64,000 nt of DNA, from the NCBI RefSeq assembly GCF_000963885.1, contig NZ_BALE01000009.1, positions 62,001 through 126,000 on the forward strand, written 5' to 3'. The DNA is from Tanticharoenia sakaeratensis NBRC 103193. GTDB lineage: Bacteria; Pseudomonadota; Alphaproteobacteria; Acetobacterales; Acetobacteraceae. The translations under genes and the position numbers were made by a program. How positions within the stretch are numbered: position 1 is the first letter of the stretch; each line of letters begins with the position of its first letter. Of this stretch, positions 17,659 to 28,112 are shown in pieces. The notes under the pieces were generated by a model. That model worked only from the letters and a program-made list of their open reading frames with translations. It had not been told where the DNA came from and searched no databases.

Positions 17659-18787
17659 CGGTCTCCCGGCGCCTTCCCCGGGAAAGTTCCCGGGAGGCCG
17701 CCGCACGCTGATCATAGGCATCGACGATGCGCGCCACCAGCGGATGGCGCACGACGTCCTGCGATGCGAACCGGGTTATGCCGATTCCGGGCAAACCCTC
17801 AAGTGTTTCGATCGCCTCGCGCAGTCCGGAGCCGACACCGGGGGGCAGGTCGATCTGGCTCAGATCGCCCGTCACCACCATGCGCGTGCCCTGTCCCATG
17901 CGGGTGAGGAACATCTTCATCTGCGCGGGCGTCGTGTTCTGCGCCTCGTCGAGAATGACGAAGGCATGAGCCAGTGTCCGTCCGCGCATGAAGGCAAGCG
18001 GCGCCACCTCGATCTCGCCGGTGCCCATGCGCCGCACGACCTGTTCGCCCGGCAGCATGTCGTGAAGAGCATCATACAACGGGCGGAGATAGGGATCGAT
18101 CTTCTCGCGCATGTCTCCCGGCAGAAAGCCCAGACGTTCACCGGCCTCGACGGCGGGGCGGGACAGCACGATCCGGTCCACCTGACCGGCCTGAAGCATG
18201 GCGACCGCCTGTGCCACAGCAAGATAGGTCTTGCCCGTACCTGCAGGACCGACACCGAACACAAGCTCCGAGCGCGCGAGCATGTCCATGTAGCCGGCCT
18301 GACCGCGCGAGCGAGGCATGATCGCGCCCTTGCGGGTGCGGATTGCAGGCAGATCCATCAGCGGCAGACGCGGATCGTCGCGCCGGGCGTCGGGACCTGA
18401 GCCGGAAATGGCGAGGGCAGGCGCATCGTTCATGTCCGGTTCTTCCTGCGCGCGTCCTGTGAGGCGGATAATCCCGTCGATTTCGGCACTGTCGATGACG
18501 CCGCCATGCTCGAGACGATTGTATAGCGCGACAAGCGTTGCCTGCGCATGGGCGACCCGGTGCGCATCGCCCGTGATCGCGATCTTGTTGCCGCGGCACG
18601 ACAATCGCACCTCCAGCCCGCGCTCCAGACGCAACAGGTGGCGATCATGATCGCCGAGCAGCTGTTGCAGGAGGATGTTGTCGTCAAAACGCAGGGCGGC
18701 GGTACGCTGACCGATCGCCTGCGGCGAGAGGGTGCGGGGATCCGTGAGGGGACGGATGGGGAGGTTCGTTGCCGAAGATTGGCTCAA
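17642..18787 (-). CDS. phoH: PhoH-family ATPase
   Basis: A cytoplasmic P-loop ATPase of 381 residues related to the helicase superfamily I N-terminal domain. Walker [12 protein letters not shown] and Walker [10 protein letters not shown] are complete, and an N-terminal KH-like RNA-binding segment (about residues 60-110, [12 protein letters not shown]) precedes them, as in the PhoH proteins of this operon. Its position between miaB and ybeY suggests a role in RNA processing. The start is a TTG that overlaps the miaB stop as TTGA. Confidence 0.92.
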   Translation of the reverse strand: MSQSSATNLPIRPLTDPRTLSPQAIGQRTAALRFDDNILLQQLLGDHDRHLLRLERGLEVRLSCRGNKIAITGDAHRVAHAQATLVALYNRLEHGGVIDSAEIDGIIRLTGRAQEEPDMNDAPALAISGSGPDARRDDPRLPLMDLPAIRTRKGAIMPRSRGQAGYMDMLARSELVFGVGPAGTGKTYLAVAQAVAMLQAGQVDRIVLSRPAVEAGERLGFLPGDMREKIDPYLRPLYDALHDMLPGEQVVRRMGTGEIEVAPLAFMRGRTLAHAFVILDEAQNTTPAQMKMFLTRMGQGTRMVVTGDLSQIDLPPGVGSGLREAIETLEGLPGIGITRFASQDVVRHPLVARIVDAYDQRAAASRELSRGRRRETDGTSK

Positions 18788-20190
18788 GCGCAGGCTCTCT
18801 CCTGTACGAGGACGCCGCCCAGCGAATTGCTGTTCCGCTGGGTGATTCGAACATCGACCGTATGGCCGATCAACTCCACCGATCCGTCGACATGCACCGG
18901 CTGGAGATAGGGGGAACGTCCGACGATCTGTCCGGGTTTGCGGCCGGTGCCCGTGAAGAGCACCGGAACCGTCCGGCCGACCAGGTCGGCGTTGAATGCA
19001 TCCTGCTGCTCGCGCAGCAGGGCCTGAAGCGCCTGAAGGCGGCGATCCTTGATTTCCTCGGGCACCTGCATCGGCGCGCCGGCCGCAGGCGTTCCGGGAC
19101 GGGACGAATACTTGAACGAGAACGCCTGAGCGAAACCGATGTCGCGAATGAGCTGCATCGTTGCCTCGAAGTCTTCCTCCGTCTCGCCCGGGTGCCCGAC
19201 GATGAAGTCCGAGCTCAGCGCCAGATCCGGCCGCTTTTCGCGCAGACGCGCGACCACCGACCGGTATTCGTCGGCCGTGTGTCCCCGGTTCATCGCCTTG
19301 AGGATCCGATCCGAGCCCGACTGTACCGGCAGATGCAGAAACGGCATCACGGCAGGCAGATCGCCGTGGGCCGCAATCAGCGCATCATCGACGTCGCGCG
19401 GATGAGACGTGGTGTAGCGGATCCGCTCGAGCCCCGGGATGGCGCTCAGGTCATGCATCAGGGATGCGAGCGTCGCGGCTTCTCCGGCGTCGTCGAGGCC
19501 ATGATAGGCGTTCACGTTCTGCCCGAGCAGCGTGATCTCCCGCACGCCGGAGCGCACCATGCGGCGCGCCTCGGCCATGACGGACGCAACCGGCCGGCTC
19601 GTCTCGGCGCCGCGCGTGTAGGGCACGACGCAGAACGAACAGAATTTGTCGCAGCCTTCCTGGATGGTGAGGAAGGCGGTCAGGTTGCCCGGCGTCTGTG
19701 CGGCCTGCGTCTCCGGCAGGAAGTCGAACTTCTGCTCGGCCGGGAAATCCGTATCGATGACGGCCTGTCCCGCACGCGCAGCGCGGGCCACCATCTCCGG
19801 GAGCCGGTGGTAGGTCTGTGGCCCGAGCACGATGTCGACATAGGGCGCACGCGCGAGAATTTCAGCGCCTTCGGCCTGTGCCACGCAGCCCGCCACGGCC
19901 AGAACCGTGCCGCGGCCGTCCTTGGCCCGCGCCTCACGCACCTTCCGCAGTCGGCCGAGTTCCGAGAAGACCTTCTCGGCCGCCCGATCGCGGATATGAC
20001 AGGTGTTGAGGATGACCATGTCGGCATCTTCCGGTCGATCGACCGGCACGAAGCCCAAGGGGCGCAGCACATCCGTCATCCGGGCGCTGTCGTACACATT
20101 CATCTGGCAGCCCCACGTGATGACGTGAAGGCCCTTGAGGGAACGATCCGAGGTCGAATCCGGTCGCGAAACAGGCACGGAGGAGGTCAC
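18784..20190 (-). CDS. miaB: tRNA-2-methylthio-N6-dimethylallyladenosine synthase
   Basis: A radical SAM methylthiotransferase that adds the 2-methylthio group to i6A37 in tRNAs reading UNN codons. Three cysteines of the N-terminal UPF0004 domain that hold the auxiliary cluster are seen in [15 protein letters not shown] and [10 protein letters not shown]. The radical SAM motif CDKFCSFC follows in the middle, and a C-terminal TRAM domain ends the protein. The start is uncertain: I give the GTG at 20190, about 28 residues before the first cysteine motif, but the frame is open to 20301 and no strong ribosome site distinguishes them. It is the first gene of the four-gene operon. Confidence 0.93.
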   Translation of the reverse strand: MTSSVPVSRPDSTSDRSLKGLHVITWGCQMNVYDSARMTDVLRPLGFVPVDRPEDADMVILNTCHIRDRAAEKVFSELGRLRKVREARAKDGRGTVLAVAGCVAQAEGAEILARAPYVDIVLGPQTYHRLPEMVARAARAGQAVIDTDFPAEQKFDFLPETQAAQTPGNLTAFLTIQEGCDKFCSFCVVPYTRGAETSRPVASVMAEARRMVRSGVREITLLGQNVNAYHGLDDAGEAATLASLMHDLSAIPGLERIRYTTSHPRDVDDALIAAHGDLPAVMPFLHLPVQSGSDRILKAMNRGHTADEYRSVVARLREKRPDLALSSDFIVGHPGETEEDFEATMQLIRDIGFAQAFSFKYSSRPGTPAAGAPMQVPEEIKDRRLQALQALLREQQDAFNADLVGRTVPVLFTGTGRKPGQIVGRSPYLQPVHVDGSVELIGHTVDVRITQRNSNSLGGVLVQERACA

Positions 20191-20478
20191 GGTTGTCTGA
20201 TCCCAATGGCGCGCGCGGCACAAAGGGCCGCAATCGGCGCAGAGATCGTTCGGATCGGCCCGTCGATCAAGCCTGTTTTCCGCAGAAAGCGCCGACCGCA
20301 CCGGCCATGACGCCAGATCGCGGGTGAGGGGCGTGCTGCGCGAAGAACAGAGGGACCAGAGCGAATCCTCCCGACGGCCATGGGACCAACTGGTCCACGA
20401 CGGTATTTGGGAGAACTCAGGCGTGAGGAGTCAAGTGACGCTTTACGTGACCGTCAGTCGCGCGAGTATCCGCCGGCT
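20191..20478. other. Intergenic leader upstream of miaB
   Basis: There is no convincing gene in these 288 bases. The minus strand must hold the promoter of the miaB-phoH-ybeY-corC operon unless it is read through from the acyltransferase gene. A 14-base palindrome (GGACCA-AC-TGGTCC) at 20383-20396 is the only clear structure. Confidence 0.5.
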
Positions 20479-21561
20479 TCAACGATGGCGCAGATCGGCG
20501 GCACCATCCGAAATCACGCGCCAGGCTTCATTCGCCAGTGCCTTGCGCGTGCGGAACGCGTCCGGATAGAGCGGTGGATGCAGGATCACGGTCGCACGCG
20601 TGTTGCGCCACTGACAGAATTTCCAGACATGCGGCGCCAGATCCATGTCCCCATACCAGGAAAAGACCGAACGACGGCTGCGGCTGACGGGCAGGCCTTC
20701 AAGACGATCATACACCACGCTGACCGGCTGGATCACGACGGGCGGCACGGCCGGTATGGCGTCGGTCGTCTGAAGCGCACGTGCATCGAGCCGTCCCGGC
20801 TTCGCGATGGCGAAGAACGACGACAGGAACGGCAGCACGCGACCACCATCCGAGGACGTGCCTTCAGGAAACAGGATCAGATTATCGCCGTCGGCCAGAC
20901 GATTGGTCATCTCCGACAGCTCGCGCCCGGTATTGTTGCGCTGACGGCTGACGAAGATCGTCCGGCCGAGCCGCGATATCGTTCCCATGATCGGCCAGCG
21001 GCCGACCTCGTCCTTGGCCACGAAGACAGTCGGCAGCACACTGCCGATCGCGGGGATATCAAGCCAAGACGAATGGTTGGCGACGAAGATGACGGGGCGC
21101 TCGCCGCGCGCCACGGCGGCCCGATCGCGGATCGTCCCGGCCAGCGCGCCCTCGATGCGGATCTCGAGACCGATCAGGCGGCAGGTCGTGCGCCAGAAGA
21201 ACCGCGCAAACCAGATCTTCGAAGGACCGCGCAGCCGCACGAGAATCGTCTGTGTCGTACATCCGATGATGGACCAGACCAGAACGCCGAGCAGCCGGCG
21301 CGTGGCCCGGATCTTGCGCCATACGGACGCCGCGCCCGCATGAGGGGCGTCGTCAATATCGGCGGTCGGCAGAACACGCCGGACGCGTGTCGCGGACGCG
21401 CTCTTTCCATGCTCCACGGACCGCCCCCGGACAGTGGCCTTTGCGGCGTCGTCACGCGCCTGCAGCGGCCGTGCGTCAGCATGTGTCGGCACGTCTGCCG
21501 AGGCTGGCTGCGCCGCGTGCGTTGACGTTCGATTCTGTGGGCTGGCGTCGGCCATGCTCAT
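20479..21561 (-). CDS. 1-acyl-sn-glycerol-3-phosphate acyltransferase family protein (PlsC-like)
   Basis: A membrane-associated acyltransferase of the PlsC family. Block I NHSSWLD (the HX4D catalytic pair), the block around RTIFVSRQR and block III FPEGTSSDGGRVLPF are complete. A hydrophobic segment (LLGVLVWSIIGC) lies before the catalytic domain. The predicted role is the second acylation in phospholipid synthesis or acylation of a related lipid. The first 80 residues are low-complexity, rich in Ala and Asp, and not expected in the family. The true start may be internal, but I see no better ATG with a ribosome site. Its divergent neighbour is tamA. Confidence 0.85.
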   Translation of the reverse strand: MSMADASPQNRTSTHAAQPASADVPTHADARPLQARDDAAKATVRGRSVEHGKSASATRVRRVLPTADIDDAPHAGAASVWRKIRATRRLLGVLVWSIIGCTTQTILVRLRGPSKIWFARFFWRTTCRLIGLEIRIEGALAGTIRDRAAVARGERPVIFVANHSSWLDIPAIGSVLPTVFVAKDEVGRWPIMGTISRLGRTIFVSRQRNNTGRELSEMTNRLADGDNLILFPEGTSSDGGRVLPFLSSFFAIAKPGRLDARALQTTDAIPAVPPVVIQPVSVVYDRLEGLPVSRSRRSVFSWYGDMDLAPHVWKFCQWRNTRATVILHPPLYPDAFRTRKALANEAWRVISDGAADLRHR

Positions 21562-21818
21562 CGAGCCGGAGGTGTTGCGGATCTAAAGCGATGCGACATG
21601 GCCCGGACATACCGCGAAGCATCGGCGCGAAGCAATCAATCCCACGGCCTCATCTCCCGCTTGACTCCATGCCGGACATACGGCCCAAACGCCTGCCACA
21701 GGAGTAATACGCGTCTTTGTTGCGCATCCGGATCGCGGTCCGGTGCGTTACCGGCCGGGGCTCGGCAACCGTCGACCTGCCGCATTCGTGTGCGAGACGG
21801 AACGACAGGGGAGGCAGA

Positions 21819-23909
21819 GTGCATTCGAAGTCCGGCGCGACGCCGTCTCTTGGCCACATATTCGTCCACGGCCGCATCACACGTCGTCTGCTGGCGACAA
21901 CCGTCATCGGCATCGGTGCCGTCACGGACCCGTTGTCGGGGCCTGCGCTCGCGGCAGATCCGGAGCCCTATCACGTCACGGTCAAGCCCACGGGCCAGGC
22001 GGATGTGGACGCGGCAATCCAGGCATCCTCGATGCTCGTATCGCTTGCAAAGACGAAGGCGATCGGACCATTCGCGCTCGCTGGGCGTATCCGCGGCGAC
22101 TACGACCGCGTGTCGCAGGCCATGCAGAGCTACGGCTATTACGACGGTACGGTCACCATCAGCGTCGGCACCCGGGGCGGTCCTCAGCGGACACTGGCCG
22201 GCAATGATCCCGAGCTTCCGAACTGGCTGAGCGGATTGCCGGCAAAGAGCTCGGCCGAGATCACGATCTCCGCGTCACGCGGCCCGCTGTTCCATATCGG
22301 CCACATCACGCTGCAGGCGCCGGCGCCCGCCGCAGACACCGAGGAGGCGGACGACACCGCGCCGAAATCGAAGGATGCGAAGCCCGGCCACGCGGCCAAG
22401 GCGTCTGCGGCTCCGCCCGTCGCGGTGCAAACCGAGCCTGTTACCCTGTCATCCACGGAGAACAGGGCGTTCGGTCTGTCGTCCGGACAACCCGCGAACG
22501 CGGCTGACGTGCTGGCAGCGCAGGGGCATCTGTTGACGGTGCTGCAGGAAGAAGGCCACGCGCAGGCCAGCGTCGCCACGCCGCGTGCCTATCTCAAGCC
22601 CCAGACACACACGCTCGACCTCGTGTTCGACGTCCATATGGGTCCGATCGTCGACATCGGCCCCATCACCTTCGACGGGCTGAAACATGTGAACCCCGCG
22701 TTCCTGCGTCGGCGCCTGACGATCCACACCGGCGAGCTTTACCAGCCATCGGCGATCGAGGCCGCACGGCAGGATCTCGCGGCCATCGGCGTCTTCGGCT
22801 CGGTCGGCGCGCGGGACAATCCGCCGCTGGTGCCCGACGTGTCGGGCGGGACGCCGGGGGTGTCGCAGGCAATGCCGGTCGCGTTCGATTTTCAGGAGGC
22901 GAAACGCCATACGGTATCTGCCGAGGTCGGCTATTCGACCGATCTGGGCGGCCGGGCGGGCGTCACCTGGACGCACCATAATCTCTTTGGCAATGCGGAG
23001 CAGCTGCGCCTGACGGCACTCGTCACGGGCGTCGGGGGCACGGCCCAGCAGGGCCTTGGATACGACGTCTATGCCGACCTGATGAAGCCGGACTGGCTGC
23101 GGCGCGATCAGAACCTGAGCATCCGTCTCGAGGGCATTCGACAGCTTCTCTACAGCTATCGGCAGACGGCCCTGCTCGCACGGGCGGGCGTGATCCGCAA
23201 ACTGACCAGACACTGGAGTATTTCCGGCTCGCTCTCGGCCGAGCAGGAGCAGATCCAGCAGTTCAACGAGACCTATAACTATCTGATCGCGTCGGTTCCG
23301 CTGGGTGCCACATATGACAGCACGGACCTCGCCAATCCGATCGAGCCGGCGACGCACGGTATCCGGCTGTCACTGAACGCGACGCCCTCCGAATCGCTCG
23401 AGCATCACGAGGCGTTCTTCGTCCTGCTGAATGCGATCGGCTCGACCTATTTCGATCTTCACCGGCTTGGCCTGACCCGGCCCGGCCGCACCGTGATCGC
23501 CGTACGAGGGATCGTGGGATCGGTGCAGGGCGCATCGACCTACCAGATCCCGCCCGATCAGCGTCTCTATGCCGGTGGTCCGGCAACCGTGCGCGGCTTC
23601 CGTTATCAGGGCGTGGGCCCGCAGTTCGGCAACACCAAATATGCGATCGGCGGCACGTCGCTCGATGCCGGATCAGTCGAGTTCCGCCAGCGCATCGGCA
23701 AGAGCTTCGGCGCGGCAGCCTTTGCCGATGCCGGGCAGGTGGGCAGCGGGAGCAGCCCGTTCGAAGGCACCTTGCGCGTCGGCGTCGGCGGCGGCGTGCG
23801 CTATTATACACCGATCGGCCCGATCCGCGTGGATATCGCGGTCCCGATGAACCGACCCGCCCGCGGCGACAAGTGGGAACTGTATATCGGCCTCGGAGAG
23901 AATTTCTGA
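21819..23909 (+). CDS. tamA: Outer-membrane assembly protein TamA (Omp85 family)
   Basis: The outer-membrane half of the translocation and assembly module. A signal peptide (RRLLATTVIGIGA ... ALA) ends near residue 47. POTRA-type repeats follow (blocks around FHIGHITL and VDIGPITFDGLKHVNP), then a C-terminal 16-strand barrel with the Omp85 signature VRGFRYQGVGP and a final phenylalanine. The start is a GTG with AGGGGAGG five bases upstream; the frame is open 34 codons more without a ribosome site. The protein is 696 residues. An Ala/Asp/Lys-rich linker near residues 165-200 sits between POTRA-like segments and is unusual. The stop overlaps the tamB start as TGATG. Confidence 0.92.
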   Translation: MHSKSGATPSLGHIFVHGRITRRLLATTVIGIGAVTDPLSGPALAADPEPYHVTVKPTGQADVDAAIQASSMLVSLAKTKAIGPFALAGRIRGDYDRVSQAMQSYGYYDGTVTISVGTRGGPQRTLAGNDPELPNWLSGLPAKSSAEITISASRGPLFHIGHITLQAPAPAADTEEADDTAPKSKDAKPGHAAKASAAPPVAVQTEPVTLSSTENRAFGLSSGQPANAADVLAAQGHLLTVLQEEGHAQASVATPRAYLKPQTHTLDLVFDVHMGPIVDIGPITFDGLKHVNPAFLRRRLTIHTGELYQPSAIEAARQDLAAIGVFGSVGARDNPPLVPDVSGGTPGVSQAMPVAFDFQEAKRHTVSAEVGYSTDLGGRAGVTWTHHNLFGNAEQLRLTALVTGVGGTAQQGLGYDVYADLMKPDWLRRDQNLSIRLEGIRQLLYSYRQTALLARAGVIRKLTRHWSISGSLSAEQEQIQQFNETYNYLIASVPLGATYDSTDLANPIEPATHGIRLSLNATPSESLEHHEAFFVLLNAIGSTYFDLHRLGLTRPGRTVIAVRGIVGSVQGASTYQIPPDQRLYAGGPATVRGFRYQGVGPQFGNTKYAIGGTSLDAGSVEFRQRIGKSFGAAAFADAGQVGSGSSPFEGTLRVGVGGGVRYYTPIGPIRVDIAVPMNRPARGDKWELYIGLGENF

Positions 23910-26900
23910 TGACCGAAGACCAGATCAGGCCGCACCGTTCCCGCGTGCGACGGATTGCCGCATGGACTGCGGGCATCATTCTCGGCGTGCCGCTGACGCT
24001 CGTGGTGCTGGTCCTCGCTGTCGTGCTGATCGGCGCGAACATCGGGCCGGGCCAGCGACTGATCGCCCGCAAGGCGCATGACCTGACCGGCGGCATGGTG
24101 ACGATCGACGGGTTCGGCGGCCGCTTCCCCGACGCGTTGCATGTCGGACGCGTCACGATCAGTGACGCCCGTGGCCCATGGCTGACGCTGGACGGGCTGA
24201 CGCTCGACTGGTCTCCGCTCTCTCTCATGCATGAGGATGCGCGCATCGGCCTTCTGTCAGCCGAACGGATCGCGATCGCGCGCAAGCCTCTGCCATCCAC
24301 TGCGCCCGCACAACCCGCCAAGCCCTCGAACGGCAAGAGCAGCCTGCCGAACTTTGCGGTCGATCTCGGCCGGGTGCATGTCGGCCGCATCGAGATCGCA
24401 CACGATGTTGCAGGCGTCGCGGGTGTCTTCTCGCTGGACGGACACGCGCATATCGCCTCCATCGCGCCATTTGCGAACGGCGTGTCGCTCGAGACGCTGC
24501 CGGTCAGCGATCTGGGTCTTGATCTGCGGCGACTGGACGCGCCCGGCGGCCTGCAACTGACAGCCCGCACGCCCGAACGCGCGGTCGGCGTGCATCTGGC
24601 CGTGACGGATGGCGTCGCGGGCTACGTTACATCTGTCGCTCATATGGCGCAGTTCGACCCGGCGTCGATCGCGCTCGATCTGAACGGTCCCCGTGATGGC
24701 GCGGCCCTGAAGCTTGCCATAGGCGCGGGTGCTGTCCATGTCGGTGCCAACGGCACGCTCGATCTGCTGCATACGCGTGGCGACCTGGCGCTGGATGCGA
24801 GCGCGCCTGCGATGACGCCCACCGCCGGCGTCTCGTGGAACTCGATCGCGCTGAACGCCCATATCCACGGCGATCTCAAGGCACCGGCCGGGCAGGGAAC
24901 GCTGACCATCTCCGATCTGGCGGCATCCGGCGCCAAGGCGTCCGGTGTGACGCTCGCTTTCGACGGGCAGGAGACTGCGGATGCGAGCCAGACCCGCACT
25001 CATCTGCACCTGACCGCCGAAGGGCTCCGTCTGCCCGGGCCGCAGCCCACGCTGCTGGCCGCGTCTCCGCTCGTGGCCGACGTCGTCGCTTTTCCCAATG
25101 CGCCGACCCGCCCCGTTACGCTGTCCGTTACCCATCCGCTGCTGCAACTGGCCGGTCAGGCCGATACGAAGCCTGCAGCGCACGGTGCATTCGATCTGAC
25201 GTTGCCCGACCTCAAGCCCTTCGCGGCGCTGGGTCACACCGACCTGTCAGGTCACACGAAGCTGCATCTGGTATTCGCGCTGCCAACTGATCCAAACGGC
25301 CCGATCACGGCGGCACTGGACGGCGGCATCGGTCTTACGGACGGTCTGAAGCAGGCAGTCGGCCTGATCGGGAAGAGCGGCACGCTCTCGCTGGCGGCGA
25401 CGATGACGCCGCAGGGCACGGGAAAGACGGCCTTCAAACGACTGGATGTACAGCATTTCACGCTGGACGGTCAGGCGATTCACCTGAAGGATACGGCACA
25501 GGTCGATCTGGCGTCGGTCATGAACGTGCGCACCGACCTGACATTGGGCCTGACCGACCTGACACGCGTTGCGCCCAGCTTGCGCGGCAGTACGGACCTC
25601 ACGCTTCATGCCGAAGGTCCCACGAACGATCTCAGCGCACGCACGCATGTGGCCGCCGATTTTGGCACTGCGAGCGTGCCGCGTGGCCCGCTGACGCTCG
25701 ATGCGGCGTTCTCGCATCTGCCGTCCGCGCCTGATGGAACAGTGACGGCCGCCGGTGTCCTGGATCGTGCACCACTCTCGCTCGATGCGGCCCTGTCGCA
25801 GGATCCCGACCGGACACGGCACCTGACCCTGCGCGCGTTGCACTGGAACAGTCTCGCAGGGCAAGGTGCCCTTCGCCTGGCGCCGGGCACCAAGGTGCCG
25901 CTCGGCAATCTGGATGTGAAGATCGCGCGGCTGGCCGATTTCAGCCGTCTGGCGGGGCAGGCGCTTGGCGGCCATCTCACACTTTCGGTGCAGACGGCTG
26001 CCCCCAATCCGTCCGTGCCTGCCAAGGTTGCGCTCAAGCTCGACGCGGCTCTTGCCGCGGCACAGGCCAGCGTCCGACAGCTTCAGCTCAACGGTACCGT
26101 GTCCGATCCGGCAGGCGATCCGGATCTTGATCTCCGTCTCGCCCTGGCCGGCCTGAGCGCTCGCGGCATCACCGGTTCGGCCCAGGCGACGGCGCAGGGC
26201 AAGCAGAAGGCGCTGGCCCTGACGGCACGCGCAGCCTTGCAGAATGTGGCCGGTGCACCCGCCAGTCTCGACACGGCCGTCCTGCTCGACCTGCCGCAGA
26301 AGCAGGTGCGCGTGCAGCGCCTGAAAGCCCTGGCGAAAGGCGAGAACCTGCGCGTGCTTGCCCCGGCACTTGTCTCGTTCGGGCAGACCATGGGTGTCGA
26401 TCGGCTGCGCATGAGCGTCGCACCGCCCGGCGCCGCACCGGCATCCGTCGATATTGCGGGCACGTTCAAGCCGAAACTTGATGTCCATGCCACGATCGAT
26501 CATGTGACACCGGCGCTCGCCAAGCCGTTCGACCCGTCGCTTTCCGCACATGGCACCTTGGCCATGACCGCGCAGGTGACCGGCACGCTCGCGCGCCCGA
26601 TGGGGCACGTGTCGCTGACCGCCCGCAATTTCGGGATGAACACCGGTCCCGCCGCTTCGCTGCCGGCGGCCAATGTCTCGGCAGCGGCAGACCTTCTGGG
26701 CACGACAGCGCGCTTTGACGCGTCGATTGCGGCAGGCCGTGCGATTGCGCTGTCCACCCACGGCACGGTGCCGACGAGCACATCCGGGCCGATTGCCGTG
26801 ACGTCGCAGGGGCATGTCGATCTGAGCGTTGCTAATGCTGTGCTCGGCGCGCAGGCGATGGCGCTGACCGGGCAGGTCGCGCTCAATCTGACCGTGACGG

Positions 26901-28105
26901 GAACCGCGCAGCAGCCTCAGGCCCAAGGTCAGGTCACGCTGTCCGGGGCCGAATTCGATGACTATGCGCAGGGTGTACGCCTGTCCGCCATCAATGGCGC
27001 CATCGTGGCGTCAGGTGATACGTTCACCTTCCAGAATTTCACGGCCCATGCCGGACGCGGCAAGATCGGCATCGGCGGCAGCGTAGGCGCGTTCCGTCCC
27101 AACCTGCCGGTGGATCTTCACATCACCGCGGACCATGCGCAGCCGGTTACGAGCGACCTGCTGACCGCAACGCTCGGCACCGATCTGCGCATCCATGGCC
27201 AGGCATCCAGCCGTCTCGATGTCGACGGCACCGTCCGCATCCCGAGCGCCACGATCAATATCCCGAGCTCCATGCCGGCCTCCGTCCCGCAGCTCAACGT
27301 CATCCGGCCGGGCCAGGCGCAGACATCGGCCGACGGTTCGAAGGTCGTTGTCGGACTGAACGTCAATGTCGTCTCGCCCGGACAGTTCTATGTGCGTGGT
27401 CACGGCCTCGATGCGGAGATGAGCGGCAACCTGCATGTCGGCGGTTTCGCCGATGCGCCGCTCGTCAGTGGCGGATTCGATCTGGTCCGCGGCGCTTTCA
27501 ACCTCGCCGGCATTAACCTCAACTTCACGCACGGGCGGGTCGGATTCAATGGAACAGGCGTCAACCACAAGCTCGATCCCACGCTGGATTTCCGCGCCGA
27601 CCGCAATGCGCAGGGGACACTCGCAAGCCTTCTGGTGACCGGCTATGCCAGCGCCCCGAAGATCGGCTTCACTTCCAATCCGTCGCTTCCGCAGGAACAG
27701 GTGCTGTCCCTGCTGCTGTTCGGCACCGACAGCCATTCATTGTCGACGACACAGCTTGCGGAACTGGGTGCGGCACTGGCGACACTGACCGGCGGCTCCT
27801 CCTTCGATCCGTTGGGCAAGGTCCAGAGTGCGCTTGGCCTCGACCGTCTGGCCGTGGGCGGCGGTTCCGGCGTGAACAACGGCGGCACGAGCGTCGAAGC
27901 CGGCAAGAACGTGATGAAGGGCGTGTATGTCGGCGCGAAGCAGGCGACCTCCGGCTCCGGCACGCAGGCACAGGTTCAGATCGGCCTGACGAAACGCCTG
28001 AAGCTCAACACGACTGTCGGCACGGGCGGTCAGGTGAACGGCTTCACGACGCCGGAAAACGATCCGGGTTCGAGCGTCGGGCTGTCCTACGGCTTCGACT
28101 ACTGA
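23909..28105 (+). CDS. tamB: Translocation and assembly module protein TamB
   Basis: A 1398-residue inner-membrane-anchored periplasmic protein. One signal-anchor helix (residues about 20-45, ILGVPLTLVVLVLAVVLIGA) is followed by a very long repetitive beta-strand region, which in the AsmA-like family forms a hydrophobic groove. The protein ends with the conserved TamB/DUF490 C-terminal domain (GRVGFNGTGVNHKLDP, LPQEQVLSLLLFG, KRLKLNTTVGT) and the terminal SVGLSYGFDY. With TamA it bridges the two membranes and is implicated in outer-membrane protein insertion and lipid transport. It is translationally coupled to tamA. Its stop lies seven bases from the stop of a convergent gene. Confidence 0.94.
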   Translation: MTEDQIRPHRSRVRRIAAWTAGIILGVPLTLVVLVLAVVLIGANIGPGQRLIARKAHDLTGGMVTIDGFGGRFPDALHVGRVTISDARGPWLTLDGLTLDWSPLSLMHEDARIGLLSAERIAIARKPLPSTAPAQPAKPSNGKSSLPNFAVDLGRVHVGRIEIAHDVAGVAGVFSLDGHAHIASIAPFANGVSLETLPVSDLGLDLRRLDAPGGLQLTARTPERAVGVHLAVTDGVAGYVTSVAHMAQFDPASIALDLNGPRDGAALKLAIGAGAVHVGANGTLDLLHTRGDLALDASAPAMTPTAGVSWNSIALNAHIHGDLKAPAGQGTLTISDLAASGAKASGVTLAFDGQETADASQTRTHLHLTAEGLRLPGPQPTLLAASPLVADVVAFPNAPTRPVTLSVTHPLLQLAGQADTKPAAHGAFDLTLPDLKPFAALGHTDLSGHTKLHLVFALPTDPNGPITAALDGGIGLTDGLKQAVGLIGKSGTLSLAATMTPQGTGKTAFKRLDVQHFTLDGQAIHLKDTAQVDLASVMNVRTDLTLGLTDLTRVAPSLRGSTDLTLHAEGPTNDLSARTHVAADFGTASVPRGPLTLDAAFSHLPSAPDGTVTAAGVLDRAPLSLDAALSQDPDRTRHLTLRALHWNSLAGQGALRLAPGTKVPLGNLDVKIARLADFSRLAGQALGGHLTLSVQTAAPNPSVPAKVALKLDAALAAAQASVRQLQLNGTVSDPAGDPDLDLRLALAGLSARGITGSAQATAQGKQKALALTARAALQNVAGAPASLDTAVLLDLPQKQVRVQRLKALAKGENLRVLAPALVSFGQTMGVDRLRMSVAPPGAAPASVDIAGTFKPKLDVHATIDHVTPALAKPFDPSLSAHGTLAMTAQVTGTLARPMGHVSLTARNFGMNTGPAASLPAANVSAAADLLGTTARFDASIAAGRAIALSTHGTVPTSTSGPIAVTSQGHVDLSVANAVLGAQAMALTGQVALNLTVTGTAQQPQAQGQVTLSGAEFDDYAQGVRLSAINGAIVASGDTFTFQNFTAHAGRGKIGIGGSVGAFRPNLPVDLHITADHAQPVTSDLLTATLGTDLRIHGQASSRLDVDGTVRIPSATINIPSSMPASVPQLNVIRPGQAQTSADGSKVVVGLNVNVVSPGQFYVRGHGLDAEMSGNLHVGGFADAPLVSGGFDLVRGAFNLAGINLNFTHGRVGFNGTGVNHKLDPTLDFRADRNAQGTLASLLVTGYASAPKIGFTSNPSLPQEQVLSLLLFGTDSHSLSTTQLAELGAALATLTGGSSFDPLGKVQSALGLDRLAVGGGSGVNNGGTSVEAGKNVMKGVYVGAKQATSGSGTQAQVQIGLTKRLKLNTTVGTGGQVNGFTTPENDPGSSVGLSYGFDY

Positions 28106-28112
28106 AGGCGCA

